This document shows, piece after piece, positions 21,620 through 29,442 of a stretch of 51,909 nucleotides of DNA. Below the pieces are notes generated by a model. It worked only from the letters and a program-made list of their open reading frames with translations. It made no database searches and was not told where the DNA came from. Position numbers and translations under genes: made by a program. Numbering within the stretch: the first letter of the stretch is position 1; each line of letters begins with the position of its first letter. The DNA lies in the IMG/VR virus record IMGVR_UViG_3300009537_003043, positions 1-51,909 of that record, one strand, 5' to 3'. The DNA comes from a virus.

Positions 21620-21832
21620 TCAGGCCACGACGCGCAGCGCATCGCGCCAGTCCGCCAGGTGTTCCAGCTGCGCCGCAATTCCGTCCAGCGCCCCGCGCTC
21701 CGGTGATTCCGCGTCCGTCGCATCGCGGGCAGCGTACCGCACGCCCGCCGCGGTTACCCGCAGTTCGGCGGCGGACCCGGTCGCCGCCAGTCGCGCCAGG
21801 GCCAAAGCAAAGGCTGCTGTTTTGGTGGTCAT
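21620..21832 (-). CDS. hypothetical Ala-rich protein (70 aa)
   Basis: ATG 21832 with GGAGAG upstream. Ala-rich helical protein (TTKTAAFALALARLAATG at the start, LEHLADWRDALRVV at the end). No family recognised. The spacer 21833-21968 is AT-rich and probably holds its promoter, but no clear -35/-10 pair was found. Confidence 0.55.
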   Translation of the reverse strand: MTTKTAAFALALARLAATGSAAELRVTAAGVRYAARDATDAESPERGALDGIAAQLEHLADWRDALRVVA

Positions 21833-21968
21833 GGTGTATCTCTCCGGTGTGGTGTGCAATGTGCCACCTGTCTCAACGGTATCATATGCACACCGCAAGT
21901 CAACAAAAAAATGTGCCTTCCTGTCGATTTTTCCGCCAGGACGCGCCGGACGCGGATTTGCGACGAGC

Positions 21969-22283
21969 CTAAAACGCCTCACCGTCCGGGGCGGGGGGAG
22001 CGTCGTCGAGATCGGGAGCCCTGGGGTCGCGCCAGGGGCGGCTTGGGTTGTAGTCGGGATGGGTCTCTCGGTCCACCTGCTCCCTGGCCCACACCAGGTC
22101 CGCCGGGCGGATTTTGCCCTGCCGCAGCAGGATCAATAGCCGCTGCGCCCAGGCCGGCAGCGGGGATTCCCCGCGCTCCCAGCGGCTCAGCGTGAGCCGG
22201 GATACGCCGAGTACGTTGGCTAGGTCTGCCTGTGAGAGGGACAGCCTGCCGCGGCAGGTCCAGACGATCTGATTTTTCAGCAT
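21969..22283 (-). CDS. XRE-family HTH transcriptional regulator
   Basis: A 104-residue protein. ATG 22283 has AAGGTG upstream; a GTG at 22322 is in frame. LSQADLANVLGVSRLTLSRW and ERGESPLPAWAQ form a classic XRE helix-turn-helix (about 16-50). The C-terminal tail is Pro/Asp-rich. It faces the 758-bp control region with the GATAC array and is the obvious candidate to bind it. It may act as repressor of the leftward or late genes. Confidence 0.8.
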   Translation of the reverse strand: MLKNQIVWTCRGRLSLSQADLANVLGVSRLTLSRWERGESPLPAWAQRLLILLRQGKIRPADLVWAREQVDRETHPDYNPSRPWRDPRAPDLDDAPPAPDGEAF

Positions 22284-22326
22284 GATACACCTTTTGTGGA
22301 TGATTTTTTCACCGCGATACACGTAA

Positions 22327-22365
22327 GTTACTGGTTTGATACACTCGGGTTACTGGTTTGATACA
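22327..22365. repeat. two direct repeats of GTTACTGGTTTGATACA
   Basis: Perfect 17-bp copies at 22327-22343 and 22349-22365, 22 bases apart, just upstream of the HTH gene. Probable operators. Confidence 0.85.
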
Positions 22366-22674
22366 TTTTCGAGGCCGTTTGCGCGTGCCAATGTTACAGG
22401 ACGACATGCTTGCTCACGATACCTCAAGGTACACGACGATGCAATAGGGGGTGAGATGGCGCCGAAACGAAGCGGTGTATTACCACGATACATCGGATGT
22501 AAACTTGTGATACATCTGTCGTAAAAAAATATATCATCTTGGGTATTCCATGGATCAAAAAGATACACGCCCGGGGATTGCCGGTCGGCGGGAAGCCTGG
22601 AAACCGCGTAAAAAGGTGTCGCGGTGATACAAAATGGCCATGAAACAGGGGTTTGTAGGGGTTTCGAAAATGCT

Positions 22675-22920
22675 AACCCCTGCCGGAAAGTGGCTTTAGG
22701 TATGACAAACGGGGTTATAGGGGTATTAGGGGGTTAGTTAGTAGACAGGGAAAATTGGCAGTTAGTGATGTATCAAGAAGTATCTAAATGGATGATAAGT
22801 ATCACGATGATGCTAAACGGTGTAGCGCGTGACATGCCCTGAGGGCTGGGGCCAAAAACCGGGGTGCAAACCCCTATAACCCCGCCCGTCAATACAGACG
22901 CGGATTTGCGGGCAGGGGTT
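22675..22920. repeat. nested inverted repeats around a central palindrome
   Basis: Outer arms AACCCCTGCC (22675-22684) and GGCAGGGGTT (22911-22920); inner arms at 22703-22724 and 22870-22891, matching at 19 of 22 positions with a perfect 15-bp core (CGGGGTTATAGGGGT); centre TGATA-AG-TATCA (22793-22804). All three pairs share nearly the same midpoint (22797-22799). Confidence 0.8.
22702..22730 (+). promoter_or_regulatory. possible promoter-like element with TGACAAACGGGG
   Basis: ATGACA (22702-22707) and TATTAG (22724-22729) are 16 bases apart. The 12-bp TGACAAACGGGG recurs at 22971-22982, behind a perfect TTGACA (22970-22975) 66 bases before the small terminase start, where no good -10 is seen. 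Confidence 0.35.
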
Positions 22921-23041
22921 TTGTAAAAGCCGCCAGGGCAGCGGGTTTGCGGAAAACGAGGTGTAGAGCTTGACAAACGGGGCGCAAAACGAGACTACTA
23001 CGGTAGATGCAATATCAGTAATCGCCAGATGGGGGACATCT

Positions 23042-23572
23042 ATGCCGCACCCCACAACAACCCCTCCCGACACACCACTATCCGCAAATGGCCTACCACG
23101 GCTAACCACAGGGCTGACACCCGCGCAGTGGGATAACGTGATAGACGCCGTCCGCCAGGGAGTGCCGGTAGCCACAGCCGCGCGGGCCGAGGGAGCCAGC
23201 GACACCACCATCAGTACAGCAATACACCGATGGAGGCGCAGGGAACTGCGGTCGCCAATCCTCATCGCGAGGGTGAAAGCCATCGTGCGCGCGGAGGCGG
23301 AGGCGGAGCAGGAGGCGGTACGCCTGGTCCGCGCGGCGGCAAAAAACAACGAGCGGTCGGGCATGATGTGGTGGCTAGAGCGGCGCTACCCCGATAGGTG
23401 GGCTCCTCGGCAGCGGATGGAGATTACCCAGACGGTCAAACAACTGCGGGCGCTGTCAGATGAGGAGGTCGCCAAACTGGCCCAGGAGGCGGCTCGCAGC
23501 GGCGGGGCGGCGCTGGAAATGGTACAGGGCAGGGATTACGAGGCCGCGAAAGGCGCAGAGGGGCCACAATAA
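23042..23572 (+). CDS. terminase small subunit-like protein
   Basis: A 176-residue protein from ATG 23042 (GGGGGA upstream; a TTG at 22970 is in frame). LTPAQWDNVIDAVRQG, then VATAARAEGASDTTISTAI and RWRRR form an HTH as in small terminases. MMWWLERRYPDRWAPR is typical of this family. It would bind phage DNA and recruit the large subunit 2 kb downstream. The adjacent control region may contain its binding site. Confidence 0.75.
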   Translation: MPHPTTTPPDTPLSANGLPRLTTGLTPAQWDNVIDAVRQGVPVATAARAEGASDTTISTAIHRWRRRELRSPILIARVKAIVRAEAEAEQEAVRLVRAAAKNNERSGMMWWLERRYPDRWAPRQRMEITQTVKQLRALSDEEVAKLAQEAARSGGAALEMVQGRDYEAAKGAEGPQ

Positions 23573-23583
23573 GGGGTTGAGGC

Positions 23584-23609
23584 GACACAAAAACTGTAGT
23601 TTGTGTGTC
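23584..23609 (+). terminator. candidate terminator after the small terminase gene
   Basis: GACACAAAAACT pairs with AGTTTGTGTGTC (11 of 12 positions), followed by AGGCTTTTAT. The T run is short and the loop tiny. A second strong hairpin (ACCCCCC/GGGGGGT) lies at 23670-23700. The spacer 23573-23741 has no gene. Confidence 0.4.
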
Positions 23610-23741
23610 AGGCTTTTATCTAATCCAGCCGCAAAGCCGCTCTGGCGTAGTCATGGCGCGCAAATGCGGGCTGACCCCCCGGCGGCGGGAGGGGGGTAGC
23701 GTATATGTAGAACCCAGCCCCACTTTCTGAGGGTATTTCAG

Positions 23742-23987
23742 ATGAAACCCTTCCTTCTCCCCCTTGACCCGTCCGCCCTGCCGGCCATCGGGCAGTTGGT
23801 GGTAGTGGGTCACCGCTGTGGCATGGTGGTTACGCGGATAGACCAGGAGGCCGGCGTGTACGAGGTTTCGCCGTTGCGTGCAGCGATGTTGTCGCAGAAG
23901 GTCGGCAATCGCCGCGTTCGCCGCCGTGTGGCAGCCCGGTCGCGCCACCCGGGCCGAAACAACGCGGCACAGAAGGAGACCCGCTGA
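23742..23987 (+). CDS. hypothetical basic protein (81 aa)
   Basis: ATG 23742 with GAGGG upstream. The first half is beta-like (IGQLVVVGHRCGMVVTRID), the second half strongly basic (NRRVRRRVAARSRH). Nucleic-acid binding is possible. The stop overlaps the next ATG (TGATG). Confidence 0.6.
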   Translation: MKPFLLPLDPSALPAIGQLVVVGHRCGMVVTRIDQEAGVYEVSPLRAAMLSQKVGNRRVRRRVAARSRHPGRNNAAQKETR

Positions 23988-24130
23988 TGGGCGCGATATT
24001 GAAGGTGGAGAAGCTTTCAGCCGCTGAACAGCGGCGGCAGGATTCAGCCGCTGAACAGCGGCGGCAGGATATTGAGGCTGCGGCCCGCCGTCGCAAGCCC
24101 AAGCCCCGCCCGCGCCCGAAGCCGTATTGA
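23987..24130 (+). CDS. small basic protein with tandem repeat (47 aa)
   Basis: ATG 23987 overlaps the previous stop and has AAGGAG 8 bases upstream. After MGAILKVEKL come two identical copies of SAAEQRRQD, then a Lys/Arg/Pro tail (RRRKPKPRPRPKPY). Similar short basic proteins occur before the portal or terminase genes of podovirus-like phages. Function unknown. Confidence 0.6.
   Translation: MGAILKVEKLSAAEQRRQDSAAEQRRQDIEAAARRRKPKPRPRPKPY
24019..24072. repeat. two perfect 27-bp repeats, each with a hairpin
   Basis: Each copy encodes SAAEQRRQD and contains GCCGCT-GAAC-AGCGGC, a 6-bp stem with a 4-base loop, so the mRNA can form two identical hairpins. Confidence 0.85.
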
Positions 24131-24239
24131 TTCGAGCCCGGAACCGGCCGCCCGCCACACCGTCCGGTTCCTGCGCCCCGCGGTTATCGTGTGCCCGCCG
24201 CGGGGCGCTCACCTGGCGGCGTAAGGTGAAAGGCGCAGC

Positions 24240-24312
24240 GCCCTGGTAGCTCAGGTGGTAGAGCACCCGCCTCGTAAGCGGGCGGTCGGCGGTTCGACCC
24301 CGCCCCGGGATT
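24240..24312 (+). tRNA. tRNA-Thr (anticodon CGU)
   Basis: Cloverleaf: D stem GCTC/GAGC, anticodon stem CCCGC/GCGGG with loop CTCGTAA (anticodon 24273-24275), T stem GGCGG/CCGCC with loop TTCGACC. The acceptor stem has a C-A mismatch at the second pair and a G-T at the first; CCA is not encoded. It reads ACG, useful for the Thr-rich structural genes that follow. Confidence 0.82.
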
Positions 24313-24322
24313 TTAGAAGGTG

Positions 24323-24593
24323 ATGAAGATGAACCAATCTCATCCAGACAAACATCTGCCTGGGACCCGACGGTTCATCCAGCCGCATGGCCGTGGGGCG
24401 GTGGTATCGGCGCAGGACGTGCGGGAGGCGGTGTCGTCATTCGTGCGCACGGGGGGGGCTGGTGCAAAAACTTCCGCCCGGGCCCCAGGAGCGGCGGTTT
24501 TCCGTGCGGCCGAAGGCTGGCGAAAATTGCGCGGTATTCGAGGACATTTTCAGCTTGGATGTTGAAGAAGCGACGGACAGCCATGGAGCCTGA
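24323..24593 (+). CDS. hypothetical protein split by a frameshift at a G8 run
   Basis: ATG 24323 opens a frame that reads sensibly to SSFVRTGG, where the sequence has eight G (24451-24458). Reading one base fewer continues into LVQKLPPGPQERRFSV, FEDIFSLDVEEA and a stop at 24593. Together this gives about 89 residues; without the shift the protein ends in unrelated sequence at 24565. Either a sequencing error in the homopolymer or a real mutation. The end overlaps the next start by 11 bases. Function unknown. Confidence 0.55.
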
Positions 24594-25134
24594 TGTGAGC
24601 GCGCCTATTCCAGCCCAAGGCGAGTGGATTGAGATGGCGGACGTGCGGCGGCGGTCGCGGCCGGTCTGTTTGGTTCCGCACGAGATGCGGGCGTTTGTGG
24701 CCGACGCCGACGAGGCGCTGCTGTACAAGTCTTACCTGCGGAGCCTGTGGCGGTACGGCGTGAGGTTGACCTCGATGCATGGTGCCGCGGGCATGGCCGT
24801 GGATCACGACGTTTTCATGGACGGGCAACGGGCTCTGATGGGGCGGTTGCTGCACCACTCGCAGGCGCAGATGGCCTGCAACCCGGAGGATCGGTGGCAG
24901 GTGCTGGGGTACGTGGTGTTCGACGATTTGCCTTCCGGTCTGGTTTTGCACTACATCTACGTGAAGAAGCCGTACCGGGCGGCCGGTCTGGCGACCTCGA
25001 TGTTGCTGAAGTTGCTGGGGCGGCGGAATTTGCTGGTGGTCACGCACTGGACGGCGCCGTGGCTGGGTTTGCGGCGGGCGTTGAAGCGCAGCGGCGTGCA
25101 TCGGCTCGGTTACAACCCTTATTTGGCGCGATGA
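24583..25134 (+). CDS. GNAT-type acetyltransferase-like protein
   Basis: A 183-residue protein. WQVLGYVVFDD, then VLHYIYVKKPYRAAGLATSM is the central beta-alpha of a GNAT fold: VK.pyRg.GlA is close to the Q/RxxGxG/A acetyl-CoA loop. The C-terminal part (RRALKRSGVHRLGYNPY) fits the last strand. Proteins of this kind before the terminase occur in podovirus-like phages; the substrate is unknown. ATG 24583 is chosen over 24559 because the latter lacks a ribosome site. Confidence 0.65.
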   Translation: MEPDVSAPIPAQGEWIEMADVRRRSRPVCLVPHEMRAFVADADEALLYKSYLRSLWRYGVRLTSMHGAAGMAVDHDVFMDGQRALMGRLLHHSQAQMACNPEDRWQVLGYVVFDDLPSGLVLHYIYVKKPYRAAGLATSMLLKLLGRRNLLVVTHWTAPWLGLRRALKRSGVHRLGYNPYLAR

Positions 25135-25152
25135 TGCGCGTGGAGGAGTCAC

Positions 25153-25632
25153 ATGTCAGGAAAGCCAAATAGGAAGCCGCCGTCGCGGCGGGCATCGGCA
25201 GCGCGGCGACCCCCACGGGGGGCGGAATACCGGCAGAACTTCGTGGAGGTCGTGTTCCAGGGCACGGTCTCAATGAAGACCCGCACCAACTCGCACGTGG
25301 GGGAATGGCGGTTTGCCACCGTCCTAGGCGAGGGCTCGTACCGGGTGGATCGCATCTGGACCGATGGCGTGCTGCTGTTCCTGGAGAGCCGGCGCCACCT
25401 GCCGGTTGCGGTGCCACTTTCGCAGGTGCGCTACGCGGTTCCGATGGATGAGCCTGAGCAAACCGTTCTGGCTGACATCACAGTCGACAGGGGTGTTACG
25501 GTCGAGCCTCCTCCTCTCCTGTTTAATGATGCTTTCTCCGGAGAGCTTTCGACGGCGTCAGCGCCGGAACCCCCACCGGCCCCCGAAGGCGATGTCGCGG
25601 AAGGCGAGCCCATGCAACAGGCCGGGGAGTAG
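25153..25632 (+). CDS. hypothetical protein upstream of terminase (159 aa)
   Basis: ATG 25153 has GGAGGAG. A basic Arg/Pro N-terminus (about 1-25), a beta-rich centre (WRFATVLGEGSYRVDRI) and a Pro/Glu-rich acidic tail. No family recognised. It ends 3 bases before the large terminase. Confidence 0.6.
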   Translation: MSGKPNRKPPSRRASAARRPPRGAEYRQNFVEVVFQGTVSMKTRTNSHVGEWRFATVLGEGSYRVDRIWTDGVLLFLESRRHLPVAVPLSQVRYAVPMDEPEQTVLADITVDRGVTVEPPPLLFNDAFSGELSTASAPEPPPAPEGDVAEGEPMQQAGE

Positions 25633-25635
25633 CTG

Positions 25636-27111
25636 ATGGACCCGCATCTTGGTGAGTTGATTCTGGCCGAGTACAACCGGCGGTTGGACCGCGGCACCCG
25701 GAAGGGCGGCGGCCTGGCGCGCCGCATCCGGGCTGAGTTGTTCAACAAGCAGGTGGAGTTCGTGAACGAACCGGCCCGGGCTGCAGCCGTGAAGTGCGAG
25801 CGGCGTGCCGGCAAGACCGTGGGGTTGCGGGGCAAGCTGATGGACACGGCCAACGCCGACTTGGCCAACGACTGCCTGTACCTGAACCCGCTGCGCCAGC
25901 AGGCGGAGTTCGTGATGTGGGACGGCCCGGACGGGATCAAGACCGCGTGCGCCCGGCTCAATATCGGGGCCCACTTCGACAACCAGAGTCTCGTGGCCAC
26001 GATGCCGAACGGGGCAAAAATCTACGTCGGGGGCGCGGAGAAGCGCAAGGACATTGAGCAATACCGGGGCCGCAAGTTCAAGATCGTGGTGATCGACGAG
26101 GCCGGATCGTTCCGGCCGCACCTGGAGCAACTGGTGACCGAGGTGCTGCAGCCGACGCTGATGGACCTGCAGGGCCAGTTGATTCTGGCCGGCACGCCGC
26201 CGAAGATTCTGGCCGGGCTGTTCTACAACGCGATCCGCTCCGACGGCGAGCGCAACCAGGCGTACCGGCTGTTCTCGTGGAGTATCTTCGACAACCCACA
26301 CATCAAAGACCCGGCCGCGTTCCACGAGTGGATTCTGGAGACCAACGGCTGGACGCGGCACAACTCGACGTTCCGCCGCGAGTACCTGGGCGAGGACGTG
26401 CGCGAGGAGGCGACGCTGGTCTACCGCGGGTACGAGGCGGCTCGGAACGGCTACCGCGAACTGCCGCCGCTGAACGACTGGTTCCACATCCTGGGCATCG
26501 ACCTGGGTTACGAGGACGACACGGCCTTCCGGGTCATCTCGTTCAGCCCGTCGCACCCGCGCGCGTTTCTGGGCCGGTGTTTCAAGCGCAAGCACATGAC
26601 GGTCACCGAGGTGGCGGACGTGGTGCGGGCCTGGGATTCGGAGTACGGCTTCGTGGCCAAGGTGGCGGACTTTGGCGGCGGTGGTAAGCAGATCGTGGCC
26701 GAACTGAACGAGCGGTTCACCCTGGCCATCGCGCCGGCCGATAAGGCGGCCAAGGCATCGTTCATCGAGATGCTGAACGACGACCTGTGGGCAGGGCGGC
26801 TGATGGTGCCGGTGGGCGACCCGGTACTGGACGAGTGGGAGAAGTTGCAGTGGAACGAGATTGAGCGCCTGCGCGGCGGTGAGCGTGTGACGGTGCGGAT
26901 CGAGGACCCGCGGATGCCGAACCACCTGTCCGACGCCACGCTGTACGCCTGGCGCGAGGCGAAGCACTTCGCGTTCGTGCCCCAGGCCGAGACTCCGAAG
27001 CCCGGCGAGGCCCACTACGCCGATTGGGAGGCCGAAGAGATGGCCCGTCTGACTGAGAAACGGTTTGGCGAGGCCGCCGGGCAATGGTGGGAAGAGGGGT
27101 GGACGTCATGA
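25636..27111 (+). CDS. terL: terminase large subunit
   Basis: A 491-residue packaging motor. Walker A CERRAGKT (54-61), Walker B VVIDEAGS (about 151-158), coupling motif LILAGTPP (about 177). The nuclease domain has GIDLGYEDDTAF (about 293), VADFGGGG and SDATLYAW (about 432) with metal-binding Asp residues. It translocates DNA into the prohead and cuts it. ATG 25636 has GGGGAG upstream. Confidence 0.9.
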   Translation: MDPHLGELILAEYNRRLDRGTRKGGGLARRIRAELFNKQVEFVNEPARAAAVKCERRAGKTVGLRGKLMDTANADLANDCLYLNPLRQQAEFVMWDGPDGIKTACARLNIGAHFDNQSLVATMPNGAKIYVGGAEKRKDIEQYRGRKFKIVVIDEAGSFRPHLEQLVTEVLQPTLMDLQGQLILAGTPPKILAGLFYNAIRSDGERNQAYRLFSWSIFDNPHIKDPAAFHEWILETNGWTRHNSTFRREYLGEDVREEATLVYRGYEAARNGYRELPPLNDWFHILGIDLGYEDDTAFRVISFSPSHPRAFLGRCFKRKHMTVTEVADVVRAWDSEYGFVAKVADFGGGGKQIVAELNERFTLAIAPADKAAKASFIEMLNDDLWAGRLMVPVGDPVLDEWEKLQWNEIERLRGGERVTVRIEDPRMPNHLSDATLYAWREAKHFAFVPQAETPKPGEAHYADWEAEEMARLTEKRFGEAAGQWWEEGWTS

Positions 27112-27201
27112 ACATCCAGAACGAGAATTGGACGAGATGTTGGCCGGTTTATGTTTTGCGGAGAACTAATCGGCTTGCGAAACCCTTATGGAGTTGCTGG
27201 C

Positions 27202-27471
27202 ATGATCGACGAGTACGCGCGGAAGCAGATCGCCGAATTTCTGGACATGGTGCGCGACCGGGGCATCCGGGCCATCAAGATCGAGCACGAGGGTATGAGC
27301 CTGGACGTGGTGTTCGACACCGGGGAACTCGCTGAGCAGTCCATTGCCGTTGACCCCGGGGCCGTGCCCCACTACCCGTATCAGGACCCGAAGCGCCCGG
27401 CCGGCGCTGTGGACGCCGAAGACGGCGCCACCGAACTGACGGAAGAAGAACTCTACGCGGCGAGCGGCTAA
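27202..27471 (+). CDS. hypothetical acidic protein (89 aa)
   Basis: ATG 27202 with GGAG about 9 bases upstream; the frame is open from 27151. MIDEYARKQIAEFLDMVRDR, then IRAIKIEHEG and a Glu-rich end (TELTEEELYAASG). The 90 bases between the terminase stop and this start are AT-richer and hold no clear gene. Function unknown; the place between terminase and portal is typical for small podovirus proteins. Confidence 0.65.
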   Translation: MIDEYARKQIAEFLDMVRDRGIRAIKIEHEGMSLDVVFDTGELAEQSIAVDPGAVPHYPYQDPKRPAGAVDAEDGATELTEEELYAASG

Positions 27472-27483
27472 GGAGAATCGGCC

Positions 27484-29418
27484 ATGGCACGAGACACAGG
27501 ACCGCGCATCGAGCGCAAGATCGAGAGTGGCCACGACCTGGAGCCGCAGACCGTCTACAAGGGCAGTCAGGCGCAGCGCCAAGCGTCCCTGTGGTGGCAG
27601 CTTCCGGCTGCGGCCGGGGGTTCGGCTCCCGAATCCGACAGGCCCCACCGCCCGCTTTTCACCCTGGTGGATCGGCTCAAGGAAGAGCAGCGGCCCCGGT
27701 TCGACCGCATCGACCGCTACATGCGGCTCTACGGGGGGCGGAACTTCACGCGGCTGGACGCGAAGAACTACTTTCGCGAAGCCCCGGCGGCGCAGGACCA
27801 GTTGGTTTCCTTCAACGGCATCCAGTCCGTGGTGGACACCGTGATGTCCAAGGTGGCGAAGAATAAGCCGGTGCCGCAGTTCCTGACCGAGGGCGGCCAG
27901 TTCGACGAGCGCATGCGGGCCAAGAAGATGACCCGCTATGTGACCGGCGTGTTCCACGACCAGGCCGTGTACAAGCAGGGCCGGTACGTCACTCAGAGCG
28001 CGGCCATCCTGGGCGACGGGTACTTTTACCCGTACCGGATGGGTGACCGGGTGGCCGTGGAGTGGGTGTTCCCCAAGGAGTTGCTGATCGACCCGGTGGA
28101 AGCCTTCTTCGGGCAGCCCGGGAACATCTACCGCGACAAAAACGTGCCGCGGCACAAGCTACTGGCCATGTTTCCGAAGCACCAGACGAAGATTCTTGCC
28201 GCGCCGTCGGTCGAGGACACCGGCTCCGACACGACGCTCGACCACGTGCGGGTCGTGGAGGCGTGGCACCTTGCGTCCGGCCCGGAGGCCGAGGACGGCC
28301 GGCACGTCCTGGCCATCGAGGGCGAAACCCTGCTGGACGAGGTGTACAAGCGGCACTACGAACCGTTCGTGAAGCTGCACTGGAGCGACCCCCTGATCGG
28401 CTGGCACGGCCGTGGCCTCTCGGAGGAGTTGCAGGGCCTTCAGGTGGAGGCGAACCGGCTGCTCATCAAGATTCAGAAGACATTCCACCTCGCGGCCGTG
28501 CCGTGGGTGCTCACTCCGTCCGGGGCCAACATTTCGACCGCGGACATCCGTAACGAGATCGGGCTGGTGCTGCGCTACCACGGCGCCGTGCCGCCGCGCA
28601 TCACGACCCACCAGACCGTTCACCCGGAGGTCTTTTCTCACCTGGAACGGCTGGTGCGGATGATGTACGAGAAGGCCGGCATATCGCAGATGAGCGCGTC
28701 GGCCAAGAAGCCGCCCGGCCTGGAAAGTGGGATTGCGTTGCGCGAGTACCACGACATCGAGACCGAGCGGCTGGTGCTGTTCGCCCAGGCGCACGAGCAG
28801 ATGTACCTGGAGTTGGCGCGCCGTGTGATCGACCTGTCCCGCGAGATCGCCAAGCAAACCGGTCTCAAGGAGGGCCAGCCGGGCATGAGCGTCCGGTCGC
28901 CCGGCCGCCGGTACTTCGACATGATAAAATGGGAGGACGTGGACCTGAACGACGAGCGGTACATCATGCAGGTCTTCCCGATTTCCTCACTGCCGTCGTC
29001 TCCCGCTGGGCGGAAGGACGAGGTGTTGGACTTGTTGGAAGCCGGGTTTCTGGACATGCCGACCGCGATGCAGTTGCTCGACTTCCCGGACCTGTCGGCC
29101 GAGAAGCAGATTCAGCTTGCTGCCATCGAGAACATCGACTGGACTATCGCCGAAATGCTGGAGTCCGGGCGCTACCATCCGCCAGAGTCCATGCAGGACC
29201 TGACGCTGGGTCTGCAGCGCGTGAACAGCGCCTACCTGATGGCGCGCACCGACGGCGCGCCGGAAGCGCGTCTGAACATGATGCGCCGGTGGCTCACCAC
29301 GGCCGAGGCGATGCTGGCCGCCGCGGCGGAACCGCAGGCGCCCGTTCCCCCAGAACCAGCTGCGCCGGCTTTGCCCGCCGGGCTGCCGGCCGAGATGGTG
29401 CCGCCGGCCGCCGCCTGA
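27484..29418 (+). CDS. portal protein
   Basis: A 644-residue protein between terminase and scaffold, the usual portal place. LDAKNYFREAPAAQDQLVSF, VVDTVMSKVAKNKPVPQFL and DGYFYPYRMGDRVAVEWVFP fit the portal stem and wing of podovirus-type phages; SWNGRG-like WHGRGLSEEL and ARRVIDLSREIA follow. The C-terminus is Pro/Ala-rich. It would form the dodecameric DNA channel. ATG 27484 has AAGGAG. Confidence 0.8.
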   Translation: MARDTGPRIERKIESGHDLEPQTVYKGSQAQRQASLWWQLPAAAGGSAPESDRPHRPLFTLVDRLKEEQRPRFDRIDRYMRLYGGRNFTRLDAKNYFREAPAAQDQLVSFNGIQSVVDTVMSKVAKNKPVPQFLTEGGQFDERMRAKKMTRYVTGVFHDQAVYKQGRYVTQSAAILGDGYFYPYRMGDRVAVEWVFPKELLIDPVEAFFGQPGNIYRDKNVPRHKLLAMFPKHQTKILAAPSVEDTGSDTTLDHVRVVEAWHLASGPEAEDGRHVLAIEGETLLDEVYKRHYEPFVKLHWSDPLIGWHGRGLSEELQGLQVEANRLLIKIQKTFHLAAVPWVLTPSGANISTADIRNEIGLVLRYHGAVPPRITTHQTVHPEVFSHLERLVRMMYEKAGISQMSASAKKPPGLESGIALREYHDIETERLVLFAQAHEQMYLELARRVIDLSREIAKQTGLKEGQPGMSVRSPGRRYFDMIKWEDVDLNDERYIMQVFPISSLPSSPAGRKDEVLDLLEAGFLDMPTAMQLLDFPDLSAEKQIQLAAIENIDWTIAEMLESGRYHPPESMQDLTLGLQRVNSAYLMARTDGAPEARLNMMRRWLTTAEAMLAAAAEPQAPVPPEPAAPALPAGLPAEMVPPAAA

Positions 29419-29442
29419 TCCAGACTCTCAAGGAGGTATCCC

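Larger units (their letters stand above)
22284..22803. repeat. array of 12 GATAC motifs
   Basis: GATAC starts on + at 22284, 22316, 22338, 22360, 22418, 22487, 22509, 22562 and 22626; on - (as GTATC) at 22770, 22780 and 22799. Three intervals are exactly 22 bases (22316-22338-22360, and 22487-22509). Most copies read TGATACA or CGATACA. Random DNA would give about one copy in this length. Confidence 0.85.
22284..23041. promoter_or_regulatory. gene-free control region
   Basis: No convincing gene on either strand. The region is AT-richer than its surroundings and holds nine GATAC motifs on + and three on -, nested inverted repeats and G-rich tracts. It separates the leftward block from the rightward late genes, so it should hold divergent promoters. 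An origin of replication or a packaging site next to the terminase genes is also possible. Confidence 0.75.

Noticed and set aside
21871-21910. Leftward promoter with TTGACT before the gene at 21832
   Set aside because: The -35-like hexamer has no -10 at 16-18 bases; TATGAT is too close.
24320-24565. 81-residue frame ending in LRGIRGHFQLGC as the true product
   Set aside because: The sequence after the G8 run is less protein-like than the shifted frame, so a frameshifted gene ending at 24593 is preferred.
25558-27084. 508-codon minus-strand frame opposite the large terminase
   Set aside because: The terminase motifs on the + strand are clear; the antisense product is compositionally biased.
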